From assembly GCF_005502275.1 (NCBI RefSeq), contig NZ_SWLZ01000005.1:62001-126000 (forward strand): a DNA stretch of 64,000 bases, read 5' to 3'. Both the position numbers and the translations under genes were made by a program. The DNA is from Robertmurraya siralis. Its GTDB lineage: Bacteria; Bacillota; Bacilli; Bacillales; Cytobacillaceae. The notes below the pieces were generated by a model. The model worked only from the letters and a program-made list of their open reading frames with translations. It was not told the DNA's origin and did not search any database. Shown here in pieces: positions 9,006 to 23,019 of the stretch (position 1 is its first letter; every line of letters begins with the position of its first letter).

Positions 9006-10160
9006 ATGGACAAGCCGATTAAAGTAATGACGATTTTTGGGACCAGACCTGAGGCAATTAAGATGGCCCCATTGGTTTTAGAGCTGCAAAAATACCCAGA
9101 GTACTTTGAATCGATTGTGACGGTTACTGCTCAACATCGTCAAATGCTAGATCAAGTGCTGGCGATTTTTGGCATAACTCCTGACTATGATTTAAATATT
9201 ATGAAGGACCGCCAAACGCTGATTGACGTAACCACTCGAGGCTTAGAAGGTCTAGATAAAGTTATGAAAGAAGTGAAGCCGGATATTGTCCTGGTTCATG
9301 GCGATACAACGACTACCTTCGTAGCTAGCTTGGCAGCCTTCTACAATCAGATCGTTGTTGGTCATGTGGAGGCGGGGTTAAGAACGTGGAATAAATATTC
9401 TCCTTTTCCAGAGGAAATGAATCGGCAGTTAACAGGTGTAATGGCGGATCTGCATTTTTCACCAACATCTAAATCTGCTGAAAATTTACGCCGGGAAAAC
9501 AAGCAAGAAGAGAGTATTTTCATTACAGGAAACACAGCGATCGATGCTTTAAAGACAACGGTAAAAGAAGAGTATCATCATGAAGTGCTGTCAAGTCTTG
9601 GCAGCGATCGACTTATTCTTTTAACAGCCCATCGCCGTGAAAATTTAGGTGAGCCGATGCGCAATATGTTCCGTGCTGTCAAACGCATTGTCGACGAGCA
9701 AAAGGATGTTCAAGTTGTCTACCCAGTCCATTTGAATCCTGTTGTCCGCGAGTTGGCGGCTGAGATTTTGGGAGATGATCCGCGCATTCGTCTAATCGAA
9801 CCTCTCGATGTCATTGATTTTCACAATGTAGCTGCCCGTGCCCATCTAATTTTAACAGATTCAGGCGGGGTCCAGGAAGAAGCCCCATCTTTGGGCGTAC
9901 CTGTATTAGTGCTTCGTGATACGACCGAAAGACCAGAGGGAATTGAAGCAGGCACATTAAAGCTTGCAGGCGTTGATGAAGAAACGATCTACTCTCTCGC
10001 CACTGAACTTTTAACCGATGCTACGGCATATGAAAAAATGGCAAAAGCAACAAACCCATACGGTGACGGCGAAGCCTCCCGCAGAATATGCGAGGCGATT
10101 CGCTATTATTTCGACAAAACGAATGCACGACCTGAACCATATAATCCATTAGACAAGTAA
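9006..10160 (+). CDS. wecB: UDP-N-acetylglucosamine 2-epimerase (non-hydrolysing)
   Basis: 384-residue GT-B fold epimerase interconverting UDP-GlcNAc and UDP-ManNAc, which supplies ManNAc for wall teichoic acid linkage units and other surface glycans. Family blocks: MTIFGTRPEAIKMAPLV at the start, VLVHGDTTTTF, VGHVEAGLRT, FITGNTAIDAL, LLTAHRRENLGEP, TDSGGVQEEAPSLG and RDTTERPEG. Called mnaA or yvyH in B. subtilis, where it is elsewhere; a upp-wecB-atp order is seen in other bacilli. An in-frame GTG at 8997 is an alternative start. Confidence 0.93.
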   Translation: MDKPIKVMTIFGTRPEAIKMAPLVLELQKYPEYFESIVTVTAQHRQMLDQVLAIFGITPDYDLNIMKDRQTLIDVTTRGLEGLDKVMKEVKPDIVLVHGDTTTTFVASLAAFYNQIVVGHVEAGLRTWNKYSPFPEEMNRQLTGVMADLHFSPTSKSAENLRRENKQEESIFITGNTAIDALKTTVKEEYHHEVLSSLGSDRLILLTAHRRENLGEPMRNMFRAVKRIVDEQKDVQVVYPVHLNPVVRELAAEILGDDPRIRLIEPLDVIDFHNVAARAHLILTDSGGVQEEAPSLGVPVLVLRDTTERPEGIEAGTLKLAGVDEETIYSLATELLTDATAYEKMAKATNPYGDGEASRRICEAIRYYFDKTNARPEPYNPLDK

Positions 10161-10164
10161 AAGG

Positions 10165-10194
10165 AACACACCTTCAATTTGAAGGTGTGTTTTA
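10165..10194 (+). terminator. Terminator of upp-wecB
   Basis: Perfect 11-bp stem AACACACCTTC/GAAGGTGTGTT with a 5-base loop, then TTTA. Confidence 0.85.
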
Positions 10195-10228
10195 TCTCTG
10201 AAAATTAGTATCTAAAATTTTCGAGTCT

Positions 10229-10348
10229 ACGCAAATCCGCAATCAACTACAACTAACCCGCAATCCTGTTCGATTTACCCGAAATAATCTCAAAATGCCC
10301 GCAATCATGGCCAAAAGACCCGCAATCACCCACGGATCACCCGCAATC
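10229..10348 (+). repeat. 21-bp-phased CCGCAATC array A
   Basis: Copies of CCGCAATC begin at 10237, 10258, 10279 (degenerate CCGAAATA), 10299, 10320 and 10341: spacings 21, 21, 20, 21, 21. The first 59 bp (10229-10287) match array B at 11476-11534 without gaps. The array lies between the wecB terminator and the NERD gene. The rest of the gap to 10481 holds an eight-codon frame (10432-10458) behind AGGAG and no clear promoter. Confidence 0.85.
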
Positions 10349-10481
10349 CTTACCGCTGGTACCTATTAAACAAGTTAAATTGACTCCTAATTCGTAAACT
10401 GTTCACAGAAATTAAACAGGAGAATCTGGATATGAAGCGAATTTCATTATTAATCTAATAATAAGGAGTGAAAGACCCATT

Positions 10482-11429
10482 ATGATATTAAAAGAAAGAG
10501 ATAAACCCTTTAGAATTATGCAAAATGATGTACTTCTTCGTAGGTTACCTAAAGACCATCCGAAAATTCAATCTATCTTAGATGATCAAGCAAAGCGGAA
10601 AGCGGGTTTACGTGGTGAGCAAAATGTATCCTACCACCTTACGTTTCTACCAGAAAAGTATGATGTTATCCATGATATCCGCCTCAAAATTAAATCAGGA
10701 CAAACGTTTCAGATTGATAGCTTGGTCGTATCCCCTTACTTTTTCCTCAGCCTTGAAACCAAAAATATGATAGGAACCTTATATTTTGATAAACATTCGA
10801 AACAATTCACGAGAACATTTAATGGGGTTGAAGAAGGCTTTCCTAATCCGATCATTCAAGCGGAAAGGCACAAAATACAATTAAATAAATGGATTCTTGA
10901 GCGTAAACTTCCAATCCTTCCGCTCGAATGCTATGCAGTCATTAGCAACCCCTCAACAATAATTAAATCCAATAATCCAGAAATTTTTAAGAAAGTATTC
11001 CATGCTGAGCACCTGCCAAGCAAAATAAAACCATTTGAAAATTTGCATAAACAAAAGATTAGTGAAAAAGATTATCGGCGCCTTACTAAGACCATGATTA
11101 AAAACCACACTCCATCAAAGCAAGATGTTTTCGAGATATATAAACTACAAAAATCAGAAGTCAATTCAGGTGTGCAATGCCCGAACTGTAATTTCATTCC
11201 GATGAATTATCGTTATGGGACCTGGTCATGTCCATCCTGTGCTACATCTTCAAAAACAGCTTATAAAAAAGCGATAGAAGATTATCTCTATTTGTTTGGG
11301 GAAACCATAAATAATCAACAATGTCGTGACTTCCTTCATATGTCGTCTAGGCATGTGGTTCGTGAACTCCTATTAAGAATGGAACTTGAACAATCGGGAA
11401 CGACCAAAAATGTGATCTATCATTGGTGA
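10482..11429 (+). CDS. NERD-domain nuclease-like protein with zinc ribbon
   Basis: 315-residue protein. The NERD domain (about 40-150) has the order of a PD-(D/E)XK-like fold: a conserved G-E in LRGEQNVSYHL, Asp79 in FQIDSLVV and Glu92-T-Lys94 in LETKN, so the presumed metal-binding residues are present. A C-terminal zinc ribbon is formed by Cys233-x2-Cys236 and Cys250-x2-Cys253. This architecture is widespread in bacilli, probably acting on DNA, but the substrate is unknown. The ribosome site AAGGAG is 13 bases from the ATG, which is long. The gene is absent from this place in B. subtilis and is bracketed by repeat arrays A and B, which suggests insertion. Confidence 0.85.
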   Translation: MILKERDKPFRIMQNDVLLRRLPKDHPKIQSILDDQAKRKAGLRGEQNVSYHLTFLPEKYDVIHDIRLKIKSGQTFQIDSLVVSPYFFLSLETKNMIGTLYFDKHSKQFTRTFNGVEEGFPNPIIQAERHKIQLNKWILERKLPILPLECYAVISNPSTIIKSNNPEIFKKVFHAEHLPSKIKPFENLHKQKISEKDYRRLTKTMIKNHTPSKQDVFEIYKLQKSEVNSGVQCPNCNFIPMNYRYGTWSCPSCATSSKTAYKKAIEDYLYLFGETINNQQCRDFLHMSSRHVVRELLLRMELEQSGTTKNVIYHW

Positions 11430-11475
11430 TCCACAAAGTAGTTACCTAAAATAAGTACTTGAATTTCGCTGAATT

Positions 11476-11596
11476 ACGCAAATCCGCAATAACCTATAAA
11501 TTACCCGCAATCCTGTTGGATTTACCCGCAATAAATTACAAAAGACCCGCAATCCCCCCTGAAACCCCCGCAATCCTCACCAAAACAACAGCAATC
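11476..11596 (+). repeat. 21-bp-phased CCGCAATC array B
   Basis: Six copies begin at 11484, 11505, 11526, 11547, 11568 and 11589, all exactly 21 bp apart; the first and third end in A, and the last is CAGCAATC. The 13-bp spacers differ in sequence. The 5' 59 bp match array A. The array starts about 50 bp after the NERD stop codon; I see no other feature between there and the protease gene. Confidence 0.88.
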
Positions 11597-11703
11597 CAAC
11601 CGTCTAAACAGCACAAGGCCTCTTAACCCAACCACAAAATCCAAACTTTCATGCATACTCCACTCTCAATCAGAACATTCTAGTGAAAAAAGAGGGTGTT
11701 TTC

Positions 11704-13911
11704 ATGAAAAAAATCATATTACTTCTACTAATATTTCTTTTCCCCTTAACGACAACTACAAATGCCCAAAATCTTCAGCGCCCTTCTCTCCCAGAGGAAT
11801 CTCCTCTTACAGAAAAAGTGGCGATTGTCACACTACCCGAAGAAATGACGGAAACTGACATTCGCAACATCATCAACCATTATCCCGACTTAGAACTAAG
11901 ACATATTTTCAAACATGCACTAAACGGTTTTTCGGTAAAAGGCAGCAAAGAAACGCTCGCACAGCTAGCACAATCGAACAAAGTAGAACTTGTATCCCCA
12001 GTTAAAACATATAAAGCACAGCTTGAGAATATTGATATTATTGGAGGGCAAACCGTTCGAGGGGTATTCGATGAGCATAACAACAGGCTGACAGGAAAAG
12101 GAGTGACCGTTGGTGTCATTGATACAGGTATCGATTATCACCATCCGGATTTAAGCAGGAGCTATAAAAGCGGACATGACCTCGTCGATGGGGATGAGGA
12201 CCCGATGGAGTCAGAGGCAGAAGATGGTCCAGTGACATTGCATGGCACCCATGTAGCAGGGATTATTGCAGCAAATGGACGAATTAACGGAGTTGCGCCT
12301 GATGCGAGCGTCATTGCCTATCGAGCGCTCGGTCCTGGCGGTTCGGGGACGACGGAGCAAGTGTTGGCTGCGATTGAAGAAGCGATAAAAGATAAGGTAG
12401 ATGTTCTTAATCTCTCACTTGGAAATGAAATTAACGGTCCTGATTTGCCGATAAGCCTTGCTTTAAATAAAGCAGCGGAAAAAGGGATAGTACCAGTTAC
12501 GTCATCGGGAAATTCCGGTCCGAATATGTGGACAGTTGGGTCTCCGGGGACTGCGACGAAGGCGATTTCTGTAGGAGCGTCAACTCCGCCGTTGAAAATT
12601 CCGTACCTTCAGGTGGAAGGACTTGACGGAAAAATCAGACTGGAGCCCATGCAAGGATCAAAGCAATGGAAGTTCGACCGTTCTTATCCGTTAGCGCTCG
12701 GAGGTTTAGGGAAAAGGGAAGAGTTAACAGCGGTTAATGGGAAAATAGCCTTGGTAGAACGAGGAGAATTGACATTTACTGAAAAAGCTTATAATGCCTT
12801 GCAAGCAGGAGCAGTGGCGGTCATTATTTATAACCACATTAATGGAAGCTTTATCGGCAATCTCGAGAGCGAGGTGGAGCTCCCGGTCGCAACGATTTCG
12901 AAGAAAGACGGGAAAAGGCTCAAGGAGCTTGCGCTGGGTGGAGCTTTTGCAAAAACAGATGTAATCGAAGAAAAGGACTTAATAGCAGATTTTAGTTCCC
13001 GTGGTCCGGTCACATCAACATGGGAAATTAAGCCTGATGTGGTCGCTCCTGGAGTGGCAATTATAAGCACGATTCCAGGGGGCTATCTAGCTTTACAGGG
13101 GACCAGCATGGCAGCACCACATGTAGCGGGAGCTAGTGCGATACTAAAACAGGCGCATCCAAACTGGACGCCGGAGCAAATCAAAGCCGCTTTAATGAAC
13201 ACGGCAAAACCGCTGGCAAATATGAAGGGGAAGCCATATCGAACGTACGAACAAGGAGCTGGGAGAATTCAACTGGATGAAGCTGTCAAAACACAATCGC
13301 TTGTAATTCCTGGCTCACTGAAGTTTGGAAAATTCAAGCTGGCTGAAAATCAGCATAAACATAAGCAATATATAACAGTCGAAAATGTCAGCAACAAAAC
13401 ATTATCATATTCCTTCGTCATCCCTAAAAATGAAGTGGGAATCGAATGGGACCTGCCTCTTTCTTTTACTCTAAAACCAAAGGAAAAAAAGCAGCTAGAA
13501 ATTAACATGATGGTAGACCCAACTGCATTCTCAAAGAAAATTTATGATGGTCACTTAAGTCTACGTGCGGGTTCCCAACAGATTCAAATTCCTTATTTGT
13601 ATGTACTAGAAGAACCGAACTATCCACGTGTAATGGGATTTGATTTTGGTGTGGGAGATAAGGAAGGAATATATCAATATGAGGTGTATTTGCCTGGAGG
13701 GGCAGAAGAATTTGGCATTGCTTTATTTGATCCAGATACGTATCAATTTATTGGATTTTTGGATGCAAAAAGAAAGGTAGGAAAAGGTTTATTAAAGGAA
13801 GAGATAAAAGTGGAGGATCTACCAGAAGAAGGACTTTATCTTGCGCAGGTATTTGCGAAAAAATCAGGTCAAGAAGATATGATTGAAACCACTCTTTTTA
13901 TTGAAAAATGA
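11704..13911 (+). CDS. Secreted subtilisin-family serine protease with PA insert (Vpr-like)
   Basis: 735-residue S8 protease. A signal peptide covers about residues 1-22, followed by an inhibitor I9-type propeptide (about 40-110). The catalytic triad is complete: Asp140 in VIDTGIDYHHPD, His180 in HGTHVAGI, Ser468 in GTSMAAPHVAGA. A protease-associated insert lies between His and Ser (about 305-415). The C-terminal 230 residues look like beta-sandwich domains. The architecture matches B. subtilis Vpr, an exported minor protease. The ATG at 11704 follows AGAGGG; an in-frame GTG at 11683 lacks a site. No strong terminator separates it from the atp promoter. Confidence 0.92.
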   Translation: MKKIILLLLIFLFPLTTTTNAQNLQRPSLPEESPLTEKVAIVTLPEEMTETDIRNIINHYPDLELRHIFKHALNGFSVKGSKETLAQLAQSNKVELVSPVKTYKAQLENIDIIGGQTVRGVFDEHNNRLTGKGVTVGVIDTGIDYHHPDLSRSYKSGHDLVDGDEDPMESEAEDGPVTLHGTHVAGIIAANGRINGVAPDASVIAYRALGPGGSGTTEQVLAAIEEAIKDKVDVLNLSLGNEINGPDLPISLALNKAAEKGIVPVTSSGNSGPNMWTVGSPGTATKAISVGASTPPLKIPYLQVEGLDGKIRLEPMQGSKQWKFDRSYPLALGGLGKREELTAVNGKIALVERGELTFTEKAYNALQAGAVAVIIYNHINGSFIGNLESEVELPVATISKKDGKRLKELALGGAFAKTDVIEEKDLIADFSSRGPVTSTWEIKPDVVAPGVAIISTIPGGYLALQGTSMAAPHVAGASAILKQAHPNWTPEQIKAALMNTAKPLANMKGKPYRTYEQGAGRIQLDEAVKTQSLVIPGSLKFGKFKLAENQHKHKQYITVENVSNKTLSYSFVIPKNEVGIEWDLPLSFTLKPKEKKQLEINMMVDPTAFSKKIYDGHLSLRAGSQQIQIPYLYVLEEPNYPRVMGFDFGVGDKEGIYQYEVYLPGGAEEFGIALFDPDTYQFIGFLDAKRKVGKGLLKEEIKVEDLPEEGLYLAQVFAKKSGQEDMIETTLFIEK

Positions 13912-14027
13912 TATGTGGAACAAGTAGGGAGAAAGAATGCAATATCTATCGAAAAGTATTTTTGAAAATTTTGTGAACATGCATAAATTTGCCACTCGAA
14001 TGTGTGTTTTTTTTCCCTACAAACCAA

Positions 14028-14056
14028 TTGACATTAAATAGTCGCTATTGTATGCT
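14028..14056 (+). promoter_or_regulatory. SigA promoter of the atp operon
   Basis: Consensus TTGACA (14028-14033), 17-base spacer, TATGCT (14051-14056). It lies about 130 bases upstream of the first atp gene, leaving a sizeable leader. Confidence 0.8.
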
Positions 14057-14184
14057 TACAAAGGGTATAAATGATAAGGTTTTCAACACACGCATAGAAG
14101 AAAGTTTTTAACCTTTTGATTTTATATGAAATCACCTGACAGCCTTCCTACCGTTCTCTTTAATAATAGAGAGGATGCGTTACT

Positions 14185-14406
14185 ATGAAACAAAGCAACC
14201 GCCACCCGTTTCAAGCGATGGCGTTAATGTCCGCGATTCTTTCTCAATTAGTCGGTTCAGTTCTGATTGGTATCTTCACAGGTAGATGGATCGACAGCCG
14301 AATAGAGACCGAGCCTCTTTTTTTGATCATAGGCTTATTCATCGGTCTAACTGTCGGGGTATATTCTACGATTCGCTTAATCCAACATTTTTTTTCGGGA
14401 GAATAG
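14185..14406 (+). CDS. atpZ: AtpZ/AtpI family small membrane protein
   Basis: 73 residues with two membrane helices (about 12-35 and 42-68) joined by a short loop containing GRWIDSR. This is the AtpZ type, encoded before atpI in several bacilli; in alkaliphilic Bacillus AtpZ and AtpI together have been linked to ATP synthase assembly and magnesium or calcium uptake. RBS GAGAGGATG, start ATG. The gap to atpI is 3 bases. Confidence 0.8.
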   Translation: MKQSNRHPFQAMALMSAILSQLVGSVLIGIFTGRWIDSRIETEPLFLIIGLFIGLTVGVYSTIRLIQHFFSGE

Positions 14407-14409
14407 ATA

Positions 14410-14784
14410 ATGCAGGATATTAAAACAACATACATGAGGCAACGAAGGAGCTTATTTTTTTTGTTATCCTTCTATGTACTTGGTTGGGGTTTTACAGACT
14501 ATAAGCCAATATTTCTTGGGCTGATTTTAGGTACAGCCTTGAGTCTGTTTAATTTGTGGCTCTTGGCCAAACGAATGGAAAGGTTCGGAGAGGCTGTTGT
14601 AAGAGGAGAAAGAGTTCGTTCCCTCGGAATGTTTTCAAGAATGGCAACAGCCGTCTTAGCAGTAATGATAGCCTTGAAGTATCCAGAAATGTTTCATTTT
14701 TATAGTGTGATATTTGGATTAATGACATCTTATATAGTCATTATGATAGATTTTCTTTTTACAAAATTTTTACTTTCTAAATAG
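14410..14784 (+). CDS. atpI: ATP synthase subunit I
   Basis: 124 residues with four predicted membrane segments, a short basic loop (AKRMERFGEAVVRGERVRS) after the second, and the length and position of AtpI, which assists assembly of the c-ring. Position between atpZ and atpB is the main support; sequence conservation in this family is low. Confidence 0.85.
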   Translation: MQDIKTTYMRQRRSLFFLLSFYVLGWGFTDYKPIFLGLILGTALSLFNLWLLAKRMERFGEAVVRGERVRSLGMFSRMATAVLAVMIALKYPEMFHFYSVIFGLMTSYIVIMIDFLFTKFLLSK

Positions 14785-14802
14785 AGAAAAGAGAGGTGAT
14801 AA

Positions 14803-15516
<714 letters not shown>

Positions 15517-15545
15517 TAATATAGGTTCAATATAAATTGAACTAA

Positions 15546-15794
<249 letters not shown>

Positions 15795-15817
15795 TAGGGT
15801 ATATAGTTTTAGCAAAT

Positions 15818-16573
<756 letters not shown>

Positions 16574-16575
16574 AG

Positions 16576-17112
16576 ATGAGTAGCTCAAGTGTAGCAAAAC
16601 GCTATGCAACAGCTCTTTTCCAGCTTTCCAAAGAACATCAACTTCTTGACCAGATGGAAGCAGAGCTTCGTGTAGTAAAAGAGGTAGTAGCAGATAATGC
16701 CGAGTTGCATGCTGTGTTGAAATCTCCCAAGCTTCCAATTGAACAGAAGAAAGAGATTTTAAAAACGGCATTCTCTAAAATGAACACATTCGTGTTAAAT
16801 ACACTTATGCTATTAATTGAACGTCATCGTGAAGATGAAATTGCAGCGATAGCCGATGAATTTATTCAATTGGCAAATGAAGAAAGAGGGATTGCAGAGG
16901 CTAAGGTTTTTACAACTCGCCCTTTAACAGAGGCGGAACGTGCAGCTTTGTCTTCGACCTTTGCAAAAAAAGTAGGCAAATCAGCTCTTCGTATTAATAA
17001 TATTGTCGATTCTAATTTGCTTGGTGGAGTTAAAATCCGCATTGGGAATCGTATATTTGATGGCAGCTTAAGCGGTAAACTTGAGCGCTTGGAACGTAAA
17101 CTTTTAGGTTAA
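16576..17112 (+). CDS. atpH: ATP synthase F1 subunit delta
   Basis: 178 residues, soluble. N-terminal helical domain (VAKRYATALFQLSKE) that binds the top of the alpha subunit, and the C-terminal family signature LLGGVKIRIGNRIFDGSLSGKLERL. Links F1 to the b-subunit stalk. Its ribosome site, GGCGGGAG, lies in the end of atpF, so the two are coupled. Confidence 0.95.
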   Translation: MSSSSVAKRYATALFQLSKEHQLLDQMEAELRVVKEVVADNAELHAVLKSPKLPIEQKKEILKTAFSKMNTFVLNTLMLLIERHREDEIAAIADEFIQLANEERGIAEAKVFTTRPLTEAERAALSSTFAKKVGKSALRINNIVDSNLLGGVKIRIGNRIFDGSLSGKLERLERKLLG

Positions 17113-17166
17113 TAACCTATTGTTATTAGAACCGTATTGCGTCATGTTGACGCATTCTATTCGTAG

Positions 17167-18690
<1,524 letters not shown>

Positions 18691-18765
18691 TATCGTCTAA
18701 AAAGGAGTTGGAGTAACCTAAAAGGTGCTTTAACCGAACAATCTTGATAAGGTGGTGAGAACTGA

Positions 18766-19623
<858 letters not shown>

Positions 19624-19732
19624 TATAGCTTAGTCGGCGAGTAAAGTGAGCTATTGAGCAAGAATTAGAACATAAATTTTATTGGAGGTTGGGAAGCCTA
19701 GACTTCCTACTCTATTTGCTATGAGAACGTGA

Positions 19733-21169
<1,437 letters not shown>

Positions 21170-21188
21170 ACTAGGACCAGGAGGGTAA

Positions 21189-21593
<405 letters not shown>

Positions 21594-21602
21594 ATAATAG
21601 CA

Positions 21603-21638
21603 AACACCTTTCGATGATTTGTCGGAAGGTGTTTTTTA
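21603..21638 (+). terminator. Terminator of the atp operon
   Basis: 12-bp stem (21603-21614 with 21622-21633) with one G-U pair and a 7-base loop, followed by a T run. Confidence 0.9.
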
Positions 21639-21730
21639 TCGTGATTACAGAGCTTTCATTGAGGGAATGGTGCTTACATGGGTAGAACTGCAAGTTGCCC
21701 ATTCAATACGTCGCCAAATGTCAGGTATAA

Positions 21731-21822
21731 GCGCAATGATCGGCGAAATGAGCGCAAAAATTGAAAAATGGTGCGCAATGAACGGCAAAGCAAGCCCAAT
21801 CACTAAAAAAAACAGCGCAATC
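21731..21822 (+). repeat. 21-bp-phased GCGCAATC array C
   Basis: Five copies begin at 21731 (GCGCAATG), 21752 (GCGCAAAA), 21773 (GCGCAATG), 21794 (GCCCAATC) and 21815 (GCGCAATC), all exactly 21 bp apart. Weaker traces continue upstream at about 21710 and 21688 in the same phase. The array lies in the 500-base gap between the atp terminator and the nuo promoter; apart from the promoter I see nothing else there. Confidence 0.82.
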
Positions 21823-22050
21823 TCCGCTAAACTACCCACTAACATACTTCTACAATCATCCTACTAAAATAGATCGTTAAAAAGTGAACAATTATTGACA
21901 ATTCTCACAGACAAGTTTATGAAACTAGTTTTAAATAAAAAATGAAACTGTGCATAGACTGGATAGAGAGGTGTTTTTTTGAAGTCATCAAGGAAAATAT
22001 TTACTATCAAAAAAATGGAAGAATGTCATTTTAAAAGTGTCTAGGCTTTA

Positions 22051-22079
22051 TCGACACAAGTTTGTAACAATGTTATAAT
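22051..22079 (+). promoter_or_regulatory. SigA promoter of the nuo operon
   Basis: TCGACA (22051-22056), 17-base spacer, perfect TATAAT (22074-22079), 60 bases before nuoA. Confidence 0.72.
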
Positions 22080-22138
22080 GAATTCGGTTACAAGTTATAA
22101 AGTTTTGAAAAGTTATACTACTTTGGAGGGGAAGGGGT

Positions 22139-22513
22139 ATGGAACTTTTAAACTTATATCAGAATAACTATCTGATTGTAGTGGTGTTTCTATGTCTCGG
22201 GGTATTATTACCAGTGGTGGCGCTATTTTTAGCGAAACTTTTACGTCCAAGTGTTCCTTCGGATGCAAAATATACCACATACGAAAGCGGTAACGATCCA
22301 TTTAATGACTCGCTCATTCAATTTAATGTTCGTTACTATATTTTTGCCCTGTTATTCGTCATTTTTGATGTGGAAACGGTCTTTTTGTACCCATGGGCAG
22401 TTGCCTATGAAAAGCTTGGGATTTTTGCTTTAATAGAAATGCTTATTTTCGTATTTATGCTACTTATCGGACTTGTCTATGCATGGAAGAAGAAGGTGCT
22501 AAAATGGATTTAA
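22139..22513 (+). CDS. nuoA: NADH-quinone oxidoreductase subunit A
   Basis: 124 residues, three membrane helices. The conserved loop with [24 protein letters not shown] and the acidic [12 protein letters not shown] segment are diagnostic for NuoA. It sits at the joint of the membrane and peripheral arms. Overlaps nuoB by 10 bases. Confidence 0.95.
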   Translation: MELLNLYQNNYLIVVVFLCLGVLLPVVALFLAKLLRPSVPSDAKYTTYESGNDPFNDSLIQFNVRYYIFALLFVIFDVETVFLYPWAVAYEKLGIFALIEMLIFVFMLLIGLVYAWKKKVLKWI

Positions 22514-23016
22514 GACTAGAGAATATTTCACCAGAAGAAATGGAAGAGGTAAAGCGATCGGTTTTAATGGCATCACTTGAACAAATAAAAGGCTGGGCTC
22601 GGAGTAATTCATTGTGGCCAATGACATTCGGGCTTGCTTGTTGTGCCATCGAAATGATGGCTTCAAGTAGTGCTCATTATGATTTAGATCGCTATGGAAC
22701 CTTTTATCGCAACTCACCGCGTCAATCGGATGTCATGATTGTTTCTGGAACAGTAACAAAAAAAATGGCACCAATTGTAAGACGCCTTTACGATCAAATG
22801 GCTGAACCGAAATGGGTAATTGCCATGGGTTCTTGTGCAACAGCAGGGGGTCCTTATGTAAAGTCCTATTCAGTAGTTAAAGGGGTTGACCAAATCGTTC
22901 CAGTGGATGTCTATATTCCAGGATGCCCACCGAATCCTGCAGCCCTAATTTATGGAATTAATAAATTAAAAGAGAAAATCCGTTACGAGGCGAAGACCGG
23001 GAAGAAGGTGATCTAA
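22504..23016 (+). CDS. nuoB: NADH-quinone oxidoreductase subunit B
   Basis: 170 residues. Binds the N2 [4Fe-4S] cluster that passes electrons to quinone: tandem cysteines in [11 protein letters not shown], then Cys in [11 protein letters not shown] and in [12 protein letters not shown]. The start at 22504 (MDLRLEN) lies inside the end of nuoA; the frame opens earlier at 22483 without a ribosome site. Confidence 0.96.
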   Translation: MDLRLENISPEEMEEVKRSVLMASLEQIKGWARSNSLWPMTFGLACCAIEMMASSSAHYDLDRYGTFYRNSPRQSDVMIVSGTVTKKMAPIVRRLYDQMAEPKWVIAMGSCATAGGPYVKSYSVVKGVDQIVPVDVYIPGCPPNPAALIYGINKLKEKIRYEAKTGKKVI

Positions 23017-23019
23017 TCG

